A stretch of DNA of 44,739 bases, from NCBI GenBank assembly GCA_028692255.1, contig JAQUXS010000013.1, forward strand, positions 1-44,739, in the 5' to 3' direction. The DNA comes from Clostridium sp. (GTDB lineage: Bacteria > Bacillota > Clostridia > Clostridiales > Clostridiaceae). This document shows positions 17,229 through 26,707 of this stretch, piece by piece; the stretch's first letter is position 1, and the number at the start of each line of letters is the position of its first letter. The notes below the pieces were generated by a model that ran no database searches, was not told the origin of the DNA, and was given only the letters and a program-made list of their open reading frames with translations. The translations under genes and the position numbers were made by a program.

Positions 17229-20200
17229 TTATTTCCTAAAAATTCTTTTAAAAAATGAAACTATATTGAGCTTTTTTAGCCTTCTAAGTCTTTTATCTAA
17301 ACTTTCCATCCAACTTGAAATACGATTAATGTCAATTTCCTTTTCATTTAAACTTTGTTCCATCTTATTTACCTTTTTCTCTAGCTTCTGCATTCTCTTT
17401 AGTTTCTTTAAGATTAACGCATCAACATTAGCACTAGACTCTCCTTTAATTTCTGTTAAATCATCAAATGATTCATCATCTATACTATCATCTGAATTAT
17501 GATCAAGTTTTTCAAGAACTATTCCATTCTTATCATCAAGAGGCTTTTTGCTGTACACACATTTTGTTCTATATACAAGACTGCCACCAAGAAGTTTTCC
17601 ATTTTCCCAAATTGATCCCAAGTCAGTAATCTTATCATTTTTCCATAAAGTTATACAATTATCATACTCTTCCGTGCAACCTTCAAAACAGAAATAAAAC
17701 TCTCTTCCCTCAGAGTTTATTATAGGCTTGAAGTCCATTGTTATCCAAGAATTATCAACTAAAGTATTTGCTTCTATCTCTTTTTGTGCAAGGAGTTGAT
17801 TTTCAGAAGCTTCATATAACTTAAATTTAATTTTATGATCATTTATCCTTGCATAAGTTGCAACTTTTACATCAATTGCAATCAAATTAGGGTATCTGCA
17901 TTGGAATTTTTGGCCAATTCTTTTCCCAATAACTAACTGTCCAACTACATTATCTTGTTTTTCCTGCTCAATATCAATAATGTAATTACTATTATTATAA
18001 GTAGTTGCATTTTTCTTCTTAATTGGATTATTACAAAAATCTACAAGTGGTTTCATTACTACATCCCACCTATATTCTTCTCTAACAACCTTTAAATTAT
18101 CTTTACATTTTTTATAAAACTCACTGTTGTCTGCAAGTTTTAATATCGCATTTTTAAGCGAATTAGCATCTTTATATTTTACAACCACACCAATTTCTTT
18201 TTCCTTTATAAGATCTGCAAAATAGTCTCCTTCTGTTGCTATAATAGGAAGCTCTGCCCATAAATAGTCAAGTATTCTTGTCCTAAATGAAAATCTAGTT
18301 TCTAAATTATCCAAATGACAGCTCACTCCAGCAAAAGATTCTAAGAGATAGTTCTGTCTATCATTGTAATCAACCCAATCCATGTTGAAAAATACGTATT
18401 TATCTTTTATGCCAAGTTCTTCTGCAAGTTTAATTGCCTTAAGTGACATACCCATTTCAGGTACTGCTGGATTTGGATGTTTAACTCCCATAAAAAATAA
18501 TTTTACATCGTTTCTCTCTTTTGAAACTTCATATACTGCTTTTATAAGAGTTATTGGATCAAACCAATTCCATATTCCGCCGCCCCATACAAGTACTTTA
18601 TCGTTGGGTTTCAAATTTGTTATTTTGGTTTTCATAGCATCCTTAGAGTGAACAGGATCATCACTACTTATGCCAAATGGAACTAAATCAATTAATTTTT
18701 CAAGTTTAGGTGAGAGATTGTATTCAAATGGATTTACTTTATTTAATGCAGTTAACATTCCAATCCACATATCCATCTGTTTATCATTTGCACAAATAAA
18801 ATAATCGCCTAATTCAAGCTGTTCTAATTGGATTTTCAAATTTTGATTATGAACATTTAATCTATTATTTATATTTTTTCCTTTAAATGTTTCTAATATT
18901 TCAATAACAAAAGGATCATATATATCCACTACAAGAATTTTCTGTTTACATATTTCCTTTAATTCCTGAACAAGTTCTAATATCAAGCCTTGAAGTACAA
19001 TTATATCGCTTTCCCATGCTGCTTTAATAAGAGCTCCCGCATTTCCAAGCTCATATTCAACAAATTTTATATTGTGATAAGCGTCTTTATCTAAATCTAT
19101 TTCATTAGGTACTGCGAGGACAACATCATTATCTTTACACAAATGCTTTGCAAACTCCAAATATCTTATTCCAGGACCAGCCATTTTCTTTCCTATTGGC
19201 TCATTTGATATAAGAAGTACTTGCCTCCTAAATTTAGTTTGCAGTTTACCCTCTACATCATAAGTATTTAAAAGGCTTTGGAATTTATCCAAATATTTAT
19301 AATTGTGATAATAATCTACAGGGAAAGGCATAAGAGGCTTTGGTATTAATTTTTTAAGATCTACATCTTTTATTTTTCTGTTATTTTGTATAAAATGTCT
19401 TTTTTCATTTAACTTTTGAAGGTTATCTGTTAAATCATTTATAGCAATAAGTGAAGAATAATTATCTTTTGTATTGTCAACTTCAAAAAAGGCTTCTTTT
19501 TTGTTGGTTATATCATAGTCAGAAGCATTTATTTTAAGATCCATCTGTACTCTCTGAATCATAAGAAATAAATTGCATAATACTATATCAAAGTTTTCCT
19601 GTGAGTAGTTTTTATAAATAGTATAAAGTGCATTTCTCTCGAAAAGAGTTTTCATTTTATGAGTATTGAATTTTTTCGATGTACCATTATGTTTATGATA
19701 ACATATTGCCTTTGAACAAAATCTTACTTTATAACCTAATATCCATAATCTCCATCCTAAATCAACATCTTCATAATAAGCAAAATAATCTTCATCAAAA
19801 CCACCTATTTTAAGGAATACTTCTCTATTTATAATTAAAGATCCACCACATGCAAAAAGTATATCCTTATCTTTATTATATTTTTGGCTAGCTTCTTTAG
19901 CATCCATTCCAAAATCGAATTGATAGCCATATCCTGCAAAACTTACACTTCCACCTGCGAAGTCAAGTTTTGTTCCATTCCAATTTACTATTTTGCTACC
20001 AACGCATGCATATTCACCCTCTGGACATTCATCCAAAGTCTGAAACATATCATTAAGCCAATTCTTATCTATTTTCATGTCATTATTTATAAGTGCTAAA
20101 TAATCACCTGTTGCAATTTTAGCAGCATCATTATTGGGTTTTGCAAAACCTTCATTAGAATCATTTTTTATTATTTTTACATGAGGATATTTTTTTTCTA

Positions 20201-20357
20201 CAAACTGTACAGACCCATCTGTAGATCCGTTATCCACCATTATACATTCCACTTTATCTTTACTATAATTAAGCTTTCCAATAGTATCAAAACACTGTTC
20301 TAAATGCTGTAAACCATTATAGTTGACAATAATAAAGCTAACACTACGTTCACTCAT
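17229..20357 (-). CDS. GT2-GT4 two-domain glycosyltransferase with C-terminal beta domain and coiled coil
   Basis: A 1042-residue multidomain cytoplasmic protein. Residues 1-270 are a GT2 domain (VSFIIVNYNGLQHLEQCF; VDNGSTDGS; acidic LINNDM at about 89-94; YYEDVDLGWRL at about 194-204). A ~110-residue linker ends in LIPKPLMPFPVDYYHNY. Residues ~378-765 are a GT4 domain (KKMAGPGIRYLEFAKHL; VLVWGGGIWNWFDP; SFRTRILDYLW). Residues ~780-930 are predicted beta-rich and look like a carbohydrate-binding or jelly-roll-like domain. The end (about 975-1020) is a charged coiled coil (KLKRMQKLEKKVNKMEQSL) followed by a basic tail. Such fusions extend chains with two linkages in one polypeptide and are common next to ABC-type polysaccharide exporters, as here. 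The coiled coil may control length or dock at the exporter, which is inference. Confidence 0.9.
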   Translation of the reverse strand: MSERSVSFIIVNYNGLQHLEQCFDTIGKLNYSKDKVECIMVDNGSTDGSVQFVEKKYPHVKIIKNDSNEGFAKPNNDAAKIATGDYLALINNDMKIDKNWLNDMFQTLDECPEGEYACVGSKIVNWNGTKLDFAGGSVSFAGYGYQFDFGMDAKEASQKYNKDKDILFACGGSLIINREVFLKIGGFDEDYFAYYEDVDLGWRLWILGYKVRFCSKAICYHKHNGTSKKFNTHKMKTLFERNALYTIYKNYSQENFDIVLCNLFLMIQRVQMDLKINASDYDITNKKEAFFEVDNTKDNYSSLIAINDLTDNLQKLNEKRHFIQNNRKIKDVDLKKLIPKPLMPFPVDYYHNYKYLDKFQSLLNTYDVEGKLQTKFRRQVLLISNEPIGKKMAGPGIRYLEFAKHLCKDNDVVLAVPNEIDLDKDAYHNIKFVEYELGNAGALIKAAWESDIIVLQGLILELVQELKEICKQKILVVDIYDPFVIEILETFKGKNINNRLNVHNQNLKIQLEQLELGDYFICANDKQMDMWIGMLTALNKVNPFEYNLSPKLEKLIDLVPFGISSDDPVHSKDAMKTKITNLKPNDKVLVWGGGIWNWFDPITLIKAVYEVSKERNDVKLFFMGVKHPNPAVPEMGMSLKAIKLAEELGIKDKYVFFNMDWVDYNDRQNYLLESFAGVSCHLDNLETRFSFRTRILDYLWAELPIIATEGDYFADLIKEKEIGVVVKYKDANSLKNAILKLADNSEFYKKCKDNLKVVREEYRWDVVMKPLVDFCNNPIKKKNATTYNNSNYIIDIEQEKQDNVVGQLVIGKRIGQKFQCRYPNLIAIDVKVATYARINDHKIKFKLYEASENQLLAQKEIEANTLVDNSWITMDFKPIINSEGREFYFCFEGCTEEYDNCITLWKNDKITDLGSIWENGKLLGGSLVYRTKCVYSKKPLDDKNGIVLEKLDHNSDDSIDDESFDDLTEIKGESSANVDALILKKLKRMQKLEKKVNKMEQSLNEKEIDINRISSWMESLDKRLRRLKKLNIVSFFKRIFRK

Positions 20358-20384
20358 TTTAAAAACACCACTTTCGATTATTCT

Positions 20385-21662
20385 TTATAGTTGCCAGTCA
20401 CATCTGACCTTTATTTTTCCCTCTTCTTTTATATTGCTTTCATGAATATAAAACCAATAATGTTTTTCTCTGAAATCATATATTTCTTTACACTCCTCAT
20501 CCATAAGTCCTACTGAAAAATAGTATTTGGATTTTAAGAATAAATCATTCTTAATTGTAAAGCTCAATACATTATTTTCTTTCATATCAGTTATTAAAAT
20601 TCCATCTTGCTTGCAATTATGTTGAGCTATCATCCAGCCTTCTTCTGTGTATATTTTAAAAACTAAAACCGCACTTTTTATATCCTTATTTTTCTTAAAT
20701 TCAAGATTTACTTTTATATCCTCTTCAGTTCCATAGAAATTTCTAGGTCTTCCCTCTTTATCAGAAAAATAAAGTTTCGTTATTTCAAGTTCTCTATTTC
20801 CATCTCTATTTCCATTTATAAATTCCTTTGCTTCATGCATTTCAATATTAAAATCACTAGAAAGCTCAGCTCCCTTATTATTTTCAATATATTTATCAAT
20901 TTTTTCTTTTTCCTCTTCATCTGCTGAATATGTACGTTTCATGTAGAGCCCAATCATACGTTCTGGAGATCCTTCAGTGATATATCCACCTCTTTTAATA
21001 AAGATGACTTTATCACATATTCTTCTTACAGTACTCATATCATGTGATACATATACTATAGTTTTTCCCCGTTTTTTAAAATCCATGATTTTATTTATAC
21101 ATTTTTTCTGGAAATTTGCGTCACCTACAGAAAGCACTTCATCTACAAGAAGTATATCAGGGTTAACACTAACAGCAACAGAAAAAGCAAGCCTCATATA
21201 CATACCTGATGAATAATTTTTAACTGGTGTATCCATAAACTTTTCCAATTCCGAAAATTCAACTATGTCATCATATTTTTTATGTATTTCCGATTTGCTA
21301 AGACCTAATATTGAACCATATAGATAAGTATTTTCTCTGCCAGTTAAATCTGGTTGAAAACCAACTCCTATTTCAAGAAGAGAAGATATTTTTCCATTAA
21401 CTTTTATTTCTCCCGAATTAGGTTTTAAAATATTTGACATGAGTTTAAGACTTGTACTTTTACCTGTACCATTTTCACCTATTATCCCGACTGTCTGACC
21501 TTTTTCTATCTTATATGAGGCATCTTTTAGAACAAACATTTTATTTACTTCAAGTTTATTCCTATTTAATATTCTATTAATAAATTTTTCTTTTATAGAA
21601 TTACTTTTATTTTGATATATATTAAAATATTTAGTGACATTTTTAAATTCTATAACAGTCAT
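20385..21662 (-). CDS. ABC polysaccharide exporter ATPase, Wzt/TagH type
   Basis: About 425 residues. The ATPase domain has Walker A (GENGTGKST), the signature YSSGMYMRLAFS, Walker B with DILLVDEVLSVGD and the switch His in VYVSHDMSTV, the pattern of the O-antigen/teichoic-acid exporter subfamily. After a charged linker, residues ~300-425 form a beta-rich C-terminal domain (ITKLYFSDKEGRPRNFYGTE; LVFKIYTEEGWMIAQHN), matching the Wzt C-terminal domain that reads the terminal modification of the exported polymer. The frame is open from 21701, but AAAGGTGA lies 10 bases upstream of the ATG at 21662, giving MTVIEFKNVTKYF. Its partner permease is directly upstream. The extra domain suggests that export depends on a particular chain end. 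Confidence 0.93.
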   Translation of the reverse strand: MTVIEFKNVTKYFNIYQNKSNSIKEKFINRILNRNKLEVNKMFVLKDASYKIEKGQTVGIIGENGTGKSTSLKLMSNILKPNSGEIKVNGKISSLLEIGVGFQPDLTGRENTYLYGSILGLSKSEIHKKYDDIVEFSELEKFMDTPVKNYSSGMYMRLAFSVAVSVNPDILLVDEVLSVGDANFQKKCINKIMDFKKRGKTIVYVSHDMSTVRRICDKVIFIKRGGYITEGSPERMIGLYMKRTYSADEEEKEKIDKYIENNKGAELSSDFNIEMHEAKEFINGNRDGNRELEITKLYFSDKEGRPRNFYGTEEDIKVNLEFKKNKDIKSAVLVFKIYTEEGWMIAQHNCKQDGILITDMKENNVLSFTIKNDLFLKSKYYFSVGLMDEECKEIYDFREKHYWFYIHESNIKEEGKIKVRCDWQL

Positions 21663-21714
21663 AATATAACAATCACCTTTTCCTATTGTAAATTTTCTCA
21701 ATTTAAAACATTAA

Positions 21715-22527
21715 TTATATTTCTTCAGCAAATACTTTTTCAATTTTTCTAAACACTTTATTTCCAAATATAACAAACACAATATCTATAACAACAAGGC
21801 CCACAAAATACCATATACTTGGAAGTGTATTTTTAAGAAGTAAATCTCTTCCACTTTCAATAACCAAAGTCATCGGATTAAGCAAAAATCCCAATTTTAT
21901 ATAATGACTTACATGCATAGCTTTTACTCTATCATATGTATATATAACTGGCGTTAAATACATCCATAACATAAATAGTATCTCAACAAAATGTGATATA
22001 TCTCTATATAAAACATTTAATGCAGATAAAATATATGAGAGTCCTATTGAAAATAATAGCAACAATATAAGTACCAATGGATATAAAAGTGCTACCCATC
22101 CTATTTTAATATGACTAATAGCTATTGCCGCAAACAATATAGTTAAAGTAATAATAAAATTTACAAAGTTTGATAAAATAAGTGATAATGGTATTATCTC
22201 TCTTGGAAAATAAACTTTTTTTATCAGATTTGAATTTGATACAATTGAACCTGTACTTCCCTGTACAGCAGCAGTGAAAAAGTTCCATGGAAGTAGTGCT
22301 GCTAGTAGTGTAACTGTATAATGCGGTTCATTTATAGGTATAATGTAAGTAAATGCAAATGTATACACTAGCATAAGTAATATTGGATTTAAAAATGACC
22401 AAAAAAATCCTAATGCAGAGTTTCTATATTTTAATTTTAATTCTTTTGATGTTAAATTTATCAATAATTCTTTATATTCAAATATTTCACGTATACTATT
22501 AATTAAGTTTTTTATATCTTTAATCAT
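21715..22527 (-). CDS. ABC polysaccharide exporter permease, Wzm/TagG type
   Basis: A 270-residue protein with six hydrophobic helices, the family size. The amphipathic N-terminus (REIFEYKELLINLTSKELKL) followed by KYRNSALGFFWSFLNP is the signature of ABC-2 type polyol/polysaccharide permeases. ALLPWNFFTAAVQGSTGSIV and NLIKKVYFPREIIPLS are further conserved segments, as is NPMTLVIESGRDLLL near the end. It exports an undecaprenyl-diphosphate-linked chain made in the cytoplasm. ACAGGTGATT precedes the ATG. The ATPase gene follows about 50 bases downstream. A weak candidate promoter is at 22577-22604. Confidence 0.93.
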   Translation of the reverse strand: MIKDIKNLINSIREIFEYKELLINLTSKELKLKYRNSALGFFWSFLNPILLMLVYTFAFTYIIPINEPHYTVTLLAALLPWNFFTAAVQGSTGSIVSNSNLIKKVYFPREIIPLSLILSNFVNFIITLTILFAAIAISHIKIGWVALLYPLVLILLLLFSIGLSYILSALNVLYRDISHFVEILFMLWMYLTPVIYTYDRVKAMHVSHYIKLGFLLNPMTLVIESGRDLLLKNTLPSIWYFVGLVVIDIVFVIFGNKVFRKIEKVFAEEI

Positions 22528-22576
22528 CTAATCACCTGTATAATATATAATTTTTATGTTTCTTAGCTAAATATAG

Positions 22577-22604
22577 TTAATATAACACATCCCTTCACAA
22601 TCAA
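22577..22604 (-). promoter_or_regulatory. Candidate promoter for the ABC exporter genes
   Basis: On the minus strand TTGATT (22604-22599), 16 bases, TATTAA (22582-22577), about 50 bases before the permease ATG. Both hexamers are imperfect; the ~120-base gap to the preceding gene makes a separate promoter plausible. Confidence 0.35.
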
Positions 22605-22645
22605 ATTTTTGCAAACTAATTATTATATTAATTTATATTAGAATT

Positions 22646-24043
22646 TTATTCAACTTTTTTATATATTTTAATATTCATATTTCTTTCATCCATTAATTTT
22701 TTTAATGGTATATCTTCTTTAACTCCCTCTGTGCTTTCTTTCATAAAAACAATTTTCACTGTTTGAAAAATGAGTTTTAAATCAAGTAAAATAGAATAAT
22801 TTTTTATATAAATTATATCATATCTAACTTTATCACGAGGAGAAGTATTATACTTTCCCAGCACCTGTGCAAGTCCTGTAAGTCCAGCCTTAACTGTAGT
22901 TCTGTATTTGTAATCTGGTATTTCCTTCTCAAATTTATCAACGTAAAATGGCCTTTCTGGTCTTGGACCAACAATACTCATATCCCCATTTAGTATATTA
23001 AAAAGTTGTGGAAGTTCATCCATCCTTGTAGCTCTTATTATTTTACCTAATTTTGTGATTCTAGGATCTTCATCTGTTGCAAGTACAGGTCCTGATAATT
23101 TTTCAGCATTCATTTTCATGGATCTAAATTTAATGACATTAAAACTTCTTCCGTTTTCCGTCACTCTTTCCTGTTTATAAAATACATTTCCACCGTCAGA
23201 AGATTTTATTAAAACTGCAATAATTATCATAAAAGGTGAACTCAAAATTATTCCAATAAGTGAAACAATAACATCAAGAGTCCTTTTAATTGCTTTCTCC
23301 TCTCCAGTTAAACAAAGTGGTTTTGCTCTAAGAAGCGGAAGATCATCAATTTTATTTAATTTTGATCCAAAAAGTGCAAGATCACTCATAGCCGGAACTA
23401 TTAAAAGACTTTTTTGATTAACTAAACATAAGTCTAGTATATAATCCTTGTATTCACTTTTTATATCATCACATAATATTACTATTTCAACTTCATCTAT
23501 GAGTATTTCCACATTTTCATAAGATGAATCACAAATATATTTTATATTATATAAATCACTCTGTTTTAGTAATATTTTTTTTGCTACATGCTCAGCATTA
23601 GTATCTCCAATTATTATAACATCTTTTCTTCCGTATAATTTTCTTTGAATTTTCCATACTACTGCTTTCCAAATACTAATCAAAATTATTTGAATTATGG
23701 AACTGTATATTACAACTCCTCTTGGATAAGAAAGTCCTCTAAAAAAGAACGTCAGTGCCATTGTAAATGTGCTAAGCATTATTATAGTTAAAAAAACCGA
23801 GTATACTATTTCACCAACACTTTTCTTTACTATATCAGAAAGACCATATATATACATAAAAATCAAATATATTATTATTATTAAAGGCATCATTTTAATA
23901 AAAGGATCAAAGTTAAATTTTGGTGGATATAATCTATGAAATTCAATTACATATGCCATGTATATTGATAAAATAACAAGCAGTACATCCACAATTGTAA
24001 CAAGTAATTCATATAAATTGCCTAACGACTGACTTTTTTTCAT
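22646..24043 (-). CDS. Polyprenyl sugar-phosphate transferase (WbaP/WcaJ-like initiating enzyme)
   Basis: A 465-residue protein that transfers a sugar-1-phosphate from a nucleotide sugar to undecaprenyl phosphate, starting glycan assembly. The N-terminal third holds four to five hydrophobic helices. Residues ~140-240 form a Rossmann-like CoA_binding_3 region (DVIIIGDTNAEHVAKKIL). The catalytic domain (about 250-455) starts with the reentrant helix KRTLDVIVSLIGIILSSPFM and includes YKQERVTENGR, KFRSM, the active-site pair in ATRMDELPQLFNIL, and GDMSIVGPRPERP. Length and order match the PHPT family. It follows the rml terminator at 24070-24117 and precedes the ABC exporter genes, so it probably initiates the chain exported by them. 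Confidence 0.93.
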   Translation of the reverse strand: MKKSQSLGNLYELLVTIVDVLLVILSIYMAYVIEFHRLYPPKFNFDPFIKMMPLIIIIYLIFMYIYGLSDIVKKSVGEIVYSVFLTIIMLSTFTMALTFFFRGLSYPRGVVIYSSIIQIILISIWKAVVWKIQRKLYGRKDVIIIGDTNAEHVAKKILLKQSDLYNIKYICDSSYENVEILIDEVEIVILCDDIKSEYKDYILDLCLVNQKSLLIVPAMSDLALFGSKLNKIDDLPLLRAKPLCLTGEEKAIKRTLDVIVSLIGIILSSPFMIIIAVLIKSSDGGNVFYKQERVTENGRSFNVIKFRSMKMNAEKLSGPVLATDEDPRITKLGKIIRATRMDELPQLFNILNGDMSIVGPRPERPFYVDKFEKEIPDYKYRTTVKAGLTGLAQVLGKYNTSPRDKVRYDIIYIKNYSILLDLKLIFQTVKIVFMKESTEGVKEDIPLKKLMDERNMNIKIYKKVE

Positions 24044-24069
24044 TTAACTACCTCTCTTTAATAAAAAAT

Positions 24070-24117
24070 ATGTCATATAAAAATTAAAGGCATACCAAAT
24101 ACATTATGGTATAGCCT
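24070..24117 (-). terminator. Terminator after rfbC
   Basis: Arms 24088-24097 and 24107-24117 pair over 10 bp with a one-base bulge; the minus strand continues with TTTAATTTTTATAT. It may be leaky, because no strong promoter is visible between it and the next gene. Confidence 0.7.
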
Positions 24118-24126
24118 AAAATTTAA

Positions 24127-24684
24127 TTAAAATTCTATTTTGCTTTCCCTTAAGCTCTTCCATTTTTTATCTTTGTCGGAAAAGATTAAATTATCTATTC
24201 CCTCTGTTGGCCACTCAACACCAACTTCTGGATCATTCCATGCAATACCACCTTCAACTTCAGGATGATAAAGATCAGTACATTTGTATACAAATTCAGC
24301 TTCATCAGAAAGTACTAAGAATCCATGTGCAAAACCTTCTGGAATGTAAAATTGTTTCTTATTTTCCTCTGTTAATTTAACACCTACCCATTTACCATAT
24401 GTAGCTGAATTTTTTCTAAGATCAACAGCTACATCAAAAACTTCTCCTCTAACAACTCTTACAAGTTTTCCCTGTGAATGTTTCCTTTGAAAATGAAGTC
24501 CTCTTAAAACACCTTTTTTAGACTTTGACTGATTATCTTGAACAAATCTCATGTTAAGTCCTGCTTCTTTGAACTCTTCTTCATTGTATGTTTCCATAAA
24601 ATAGCCTCTGTTATCACCATAAACAGTTGTGTCTATTATGTAAACCCCTTCAATTTCTGTTTTGTTAAAAGTAAATTTTCCCAT
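24127..24684 (-). CDS. rfbC: dTDP-4-dehydrorhamnose 3,5-epimerase (RmlC)
   Basis: A 185-residue cupin-fold enzyme, exactly the family size, converting dTDP-4-dehydro-6-deoxy-D-glucose to the L-lyxo form. Recognisable segments are GVYIIDTTVYGDNRGYFMET, FVQDNQSKSKKGVLRGLHFQ (with the catalytic His), GKLVRVVRGEVFDVAVDLR and PEGFAHGFLVLSDEAEFVYK. IAWNDPEVGVEWP near the end is also typical. It is the last gene of rfbA-rfbB-rfbC, 13 bases from rfbB, and is followed by a terminator. Confidence 0.97.
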   Translation of the reverse strand: MGKFTFNKTEIEGVYIIDTTVYGDNRGYFMETYNEEEFKEAGLNMRFVQDNQSKSKKGVLRGLHFQRKHSQGKLVRVVRGEVFDVAVDLRKNSATYGKWVGVKLTEENKKQFYIPEGFAHGFLVLSDEAEFVYKCTDLYHPEVEGGIAWNDPEVGVEWPTEGIDNLIFSDKDKKWKSLRESKIEF

Positions 24685-24697
24685 TTTAAAGCACCTC

Positions 24698-25753
24698 TTA
24701 ATTTTTTCCGTACATTTTTTTATAGTAAGTTTGATATTGTCCAGATGTTATATTATCCATCCACTGCTTGTTATCAAGATACCATTTTATTGTCTTTTTT
24801 ATTCCAACTTCAAAACTTGTTTCTGGTTCCCATCCAAGTTCATTTTTTATCTTTGTTGGATCAATTCCATATCTTCTATCATGGCCTTTTCTGTCTGCTA
24901 CATACTTTATTAAATTTTCAGTAACTGAACTATCTACATTATCACCAATATATTTAATTATAGCCTTAACTATGTAAATATTTGTTCTTTCGTTATGTCC
25001 ACCGACATTGTAAACTTCTCCAACTCTTCCATTACTTATAACCATATCTATTGCCTTACAATGATCTTCAACAAAAAGCCAATCTCTTATATTAAGTCCA
25101 TCACCATAAATAGGCAAATCTTTCTTTGCTTCACAATTGTTTATTATAAGTGGTATCAATTTTTCTGGGAATTGATATGGGCCATAATTGTTTGAACATC
25201 TAGTTATATTTACAGGCATTTTAAATGTATCAAAATACGCCTTAACCATAAGATCCGCTCCAGCTTTACTTGAAGAATATGGGCTGTGCGAATCAAGTGG
25301 TGTAATTTCCATAAAGTATCCTTCTTTTCCTAAAGAACCATATACTTCATCAGTTGAAACTTGTAAATATTTTTTACCTTCTTTAAATCCATCTTCAGTT
25401 TCCCAATGATTTTTAGCTGCATTTAAAAGTGTAACTGTCCCTAAAACATTTGTGTTTGCAAAAACTTCTGGTTCTCTTATACTTCTATCAACGTGAGATT
25501 CTGCCGCAAAATTCACAACATAATCTATATCATTTTTATCAAATATTTCTTCCACTGCCGTTTTGTCACATATATCTGCTTGAATAAAAGAATAATTTGG
25601 ATTTTTTTCTACACTTTTAAGATTTTCAAGATTTCCTGCATAAGTTAACTTATCAAGATTTATTATTTTAATGTCACTGTGCTTTTTTAACATGTAATGA
25701 ACAAAATTAGAACCTATAAATCCTGCTCCACCTGTTACTAAATATGTTTTCAT
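24698..25753 (-). CDS. rfbB: dTDP-glucose 4,6-dehydratase (RmlB)
   Basis: A 351-residue NAD-dependent dehydratase forming dTDP-4-dehydro-6-deoxyglucose. The N-terminus has TGGAGFIGSNFVHYML (NAD binding), FAAESHVDRSI, the active-site STDEVYGSLG (the Thr-Asp-Glu triad), YSSSKAGADLMV (catalytic YxxxK) and TRCSNNYGPYQFPEKLIPL. All diagnostic RmlB features are present and the length is normal. It lies 22 bases from rfbA and 13 from rfbC and supplies rhamnose precursor to the polysaccharide glycosyltransferases around it. Confidence 0.98.
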   Translation of the reverse strand: MKTYLVTGGAGFIGSNFVHYMLKKHSDIKIINLDKLTYAGNLENLKSVEKNPNYSFIQADICDKTAVEEIFDKNDIDYVVNFAAESHVDRSIREPEVFANTNVLGTVTLLNAAKNHWETEDGFKEGKKYLQVSTDEVYGSLGKEGYFMEITPLDSHSPYSSSKAGADLMVKAYFDTFKMPVNITRCSNNYGPYQFPEKLIPLIINNCEAKKDLPIYGDGLNIRDWLFVEDHCKAIDMVISNGRVGEVYNVGGHNERTNIYIVKAIIKYIGDNVDSSVTENLIKYVADRKGHDRRYGIDPTKIKNELGWEPETSFEVGIKKTIKWYLDNKQWMDNITSGQYQTYYKKMYGKN

Positions 25754-25775
25754 AAATTACTACCTCCAAAACAAA

Positions 25776-26645
25776 CTATTTTGTCTTAATTAAACTCATA
25801 AGATATTTTCCATACTCTGTTTTCATAAGTGGCTTTGCAAGTAATTCAACTTGATTTTTACCTATCCAGCCGTTATTATAAGCTATTTCTTCAATACAAG
25901 CAACATAAAGTCCCTGCCTTGTTTGAATTGCTTCAACAAAATTTGATGCATTTAAAAGCCCTCTATGAGTTCCTGTATCAAGCCAAGCCATTCCTCTTCC
26001 AAAGAGTTCAACTTTAAGCTTTCCTCTTCTTAGATATTCATTATTGACTTCAGTAATTTCTATTTCTCCTCTTTCTGAAGGCTTTATGTTTTTAGCTATT
26101 TCAACTACTGAATTGTCATAGAAATAAAGTCCTGGTACAGCGTAATTGGATTTTGGGTTTTCTGGTTTTTCTTCAATGGAAATTACATTATTACTTTTAT
26201 CAAACTCAACAACACCAAATGCTCTTGGATTAATTACATGATATCCAAATATTGTTGCTCCATCTTTTCTATGTGCTGCTCTTTTTAGTCTCTCTGTAAA
26301 TCCATATCCATAGAACACATTATCTCCTAAAACTAGTGCAACATTATCGTCTCCTATAAAATCACTTCCAACAATAAATGCATCTGCAAGTCCTCTTGGC
26401 TCATCCTGAACTGCATAAGTTAAATTTAATCCAAACTGACTTCCATCACCTAATAATTCCTTAAAAGAAGTAACATCTCTAGGTGTTGATATTATTAATA
26501 TGTCTTTTATACCTGTTAACATTAAAACAGATAATGGATAATATACCATTGGTTTGTCATATATAGGCAATATCTGTTTAGATACTGCTTTTGTTATTGG
26601 GTATAATCTTGTACCTGAGCCCCCTGCTAAAATGATTCCTTTCAT
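25776..26645 (-). CDS. rfbA: Glucose-1-phosphate thymidylyltransferase (RmlA)
   Basis: A 289-residue nucleotidyltransferase making dTDP-glucose from dTTP and glucose-1-phosphate. The N-terminal [20 protein letters not shown] is the RmlA signature with the catalytic Arg and Lys; [43 protein letters not shown] and [15 protein letters not shown] follow in the expected order. The ribosome binding site AGGGAGGAA precedes the ATG. It is the first gene of the rfbABC unit, behind the promoter at 26708-26736. Its substrate comes from the phosphoglucomutase encoded at 33624-35369. Confidence 0.98.
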   Translation of the reverse strand: MKGIILAGGSGTRLYPITKAVSKQILPIYDKPMVYYPLSVLMLTGIKDILIISTPRDVTSFKELLGDGSQFGLNLTYAVQDEPRGLADAFIVGSDFIGDDNVALVLGDNVFYGYGFTERLKRAAHRKDGATIFGYHVINPRAFGVVEFDKSNNVISIEEKPENPKSNYAVPGLYFYDNSVVEIAKNIKPSERGEIEITEVNNEYLRRGKLKVELFGRGMAWLDTGTHRGLLNASNFVEAIQTRQGLYVACIEEIAYNNGWIGKNQVELLAKPLMKTEYGKYLMSLIKTK

Positions 26646-26707
26646 TTATGTATTTCCTCCCTATAATTCACTTTAATTATTAAAATATTTTTCAAACAAA
26701 CAACAAT

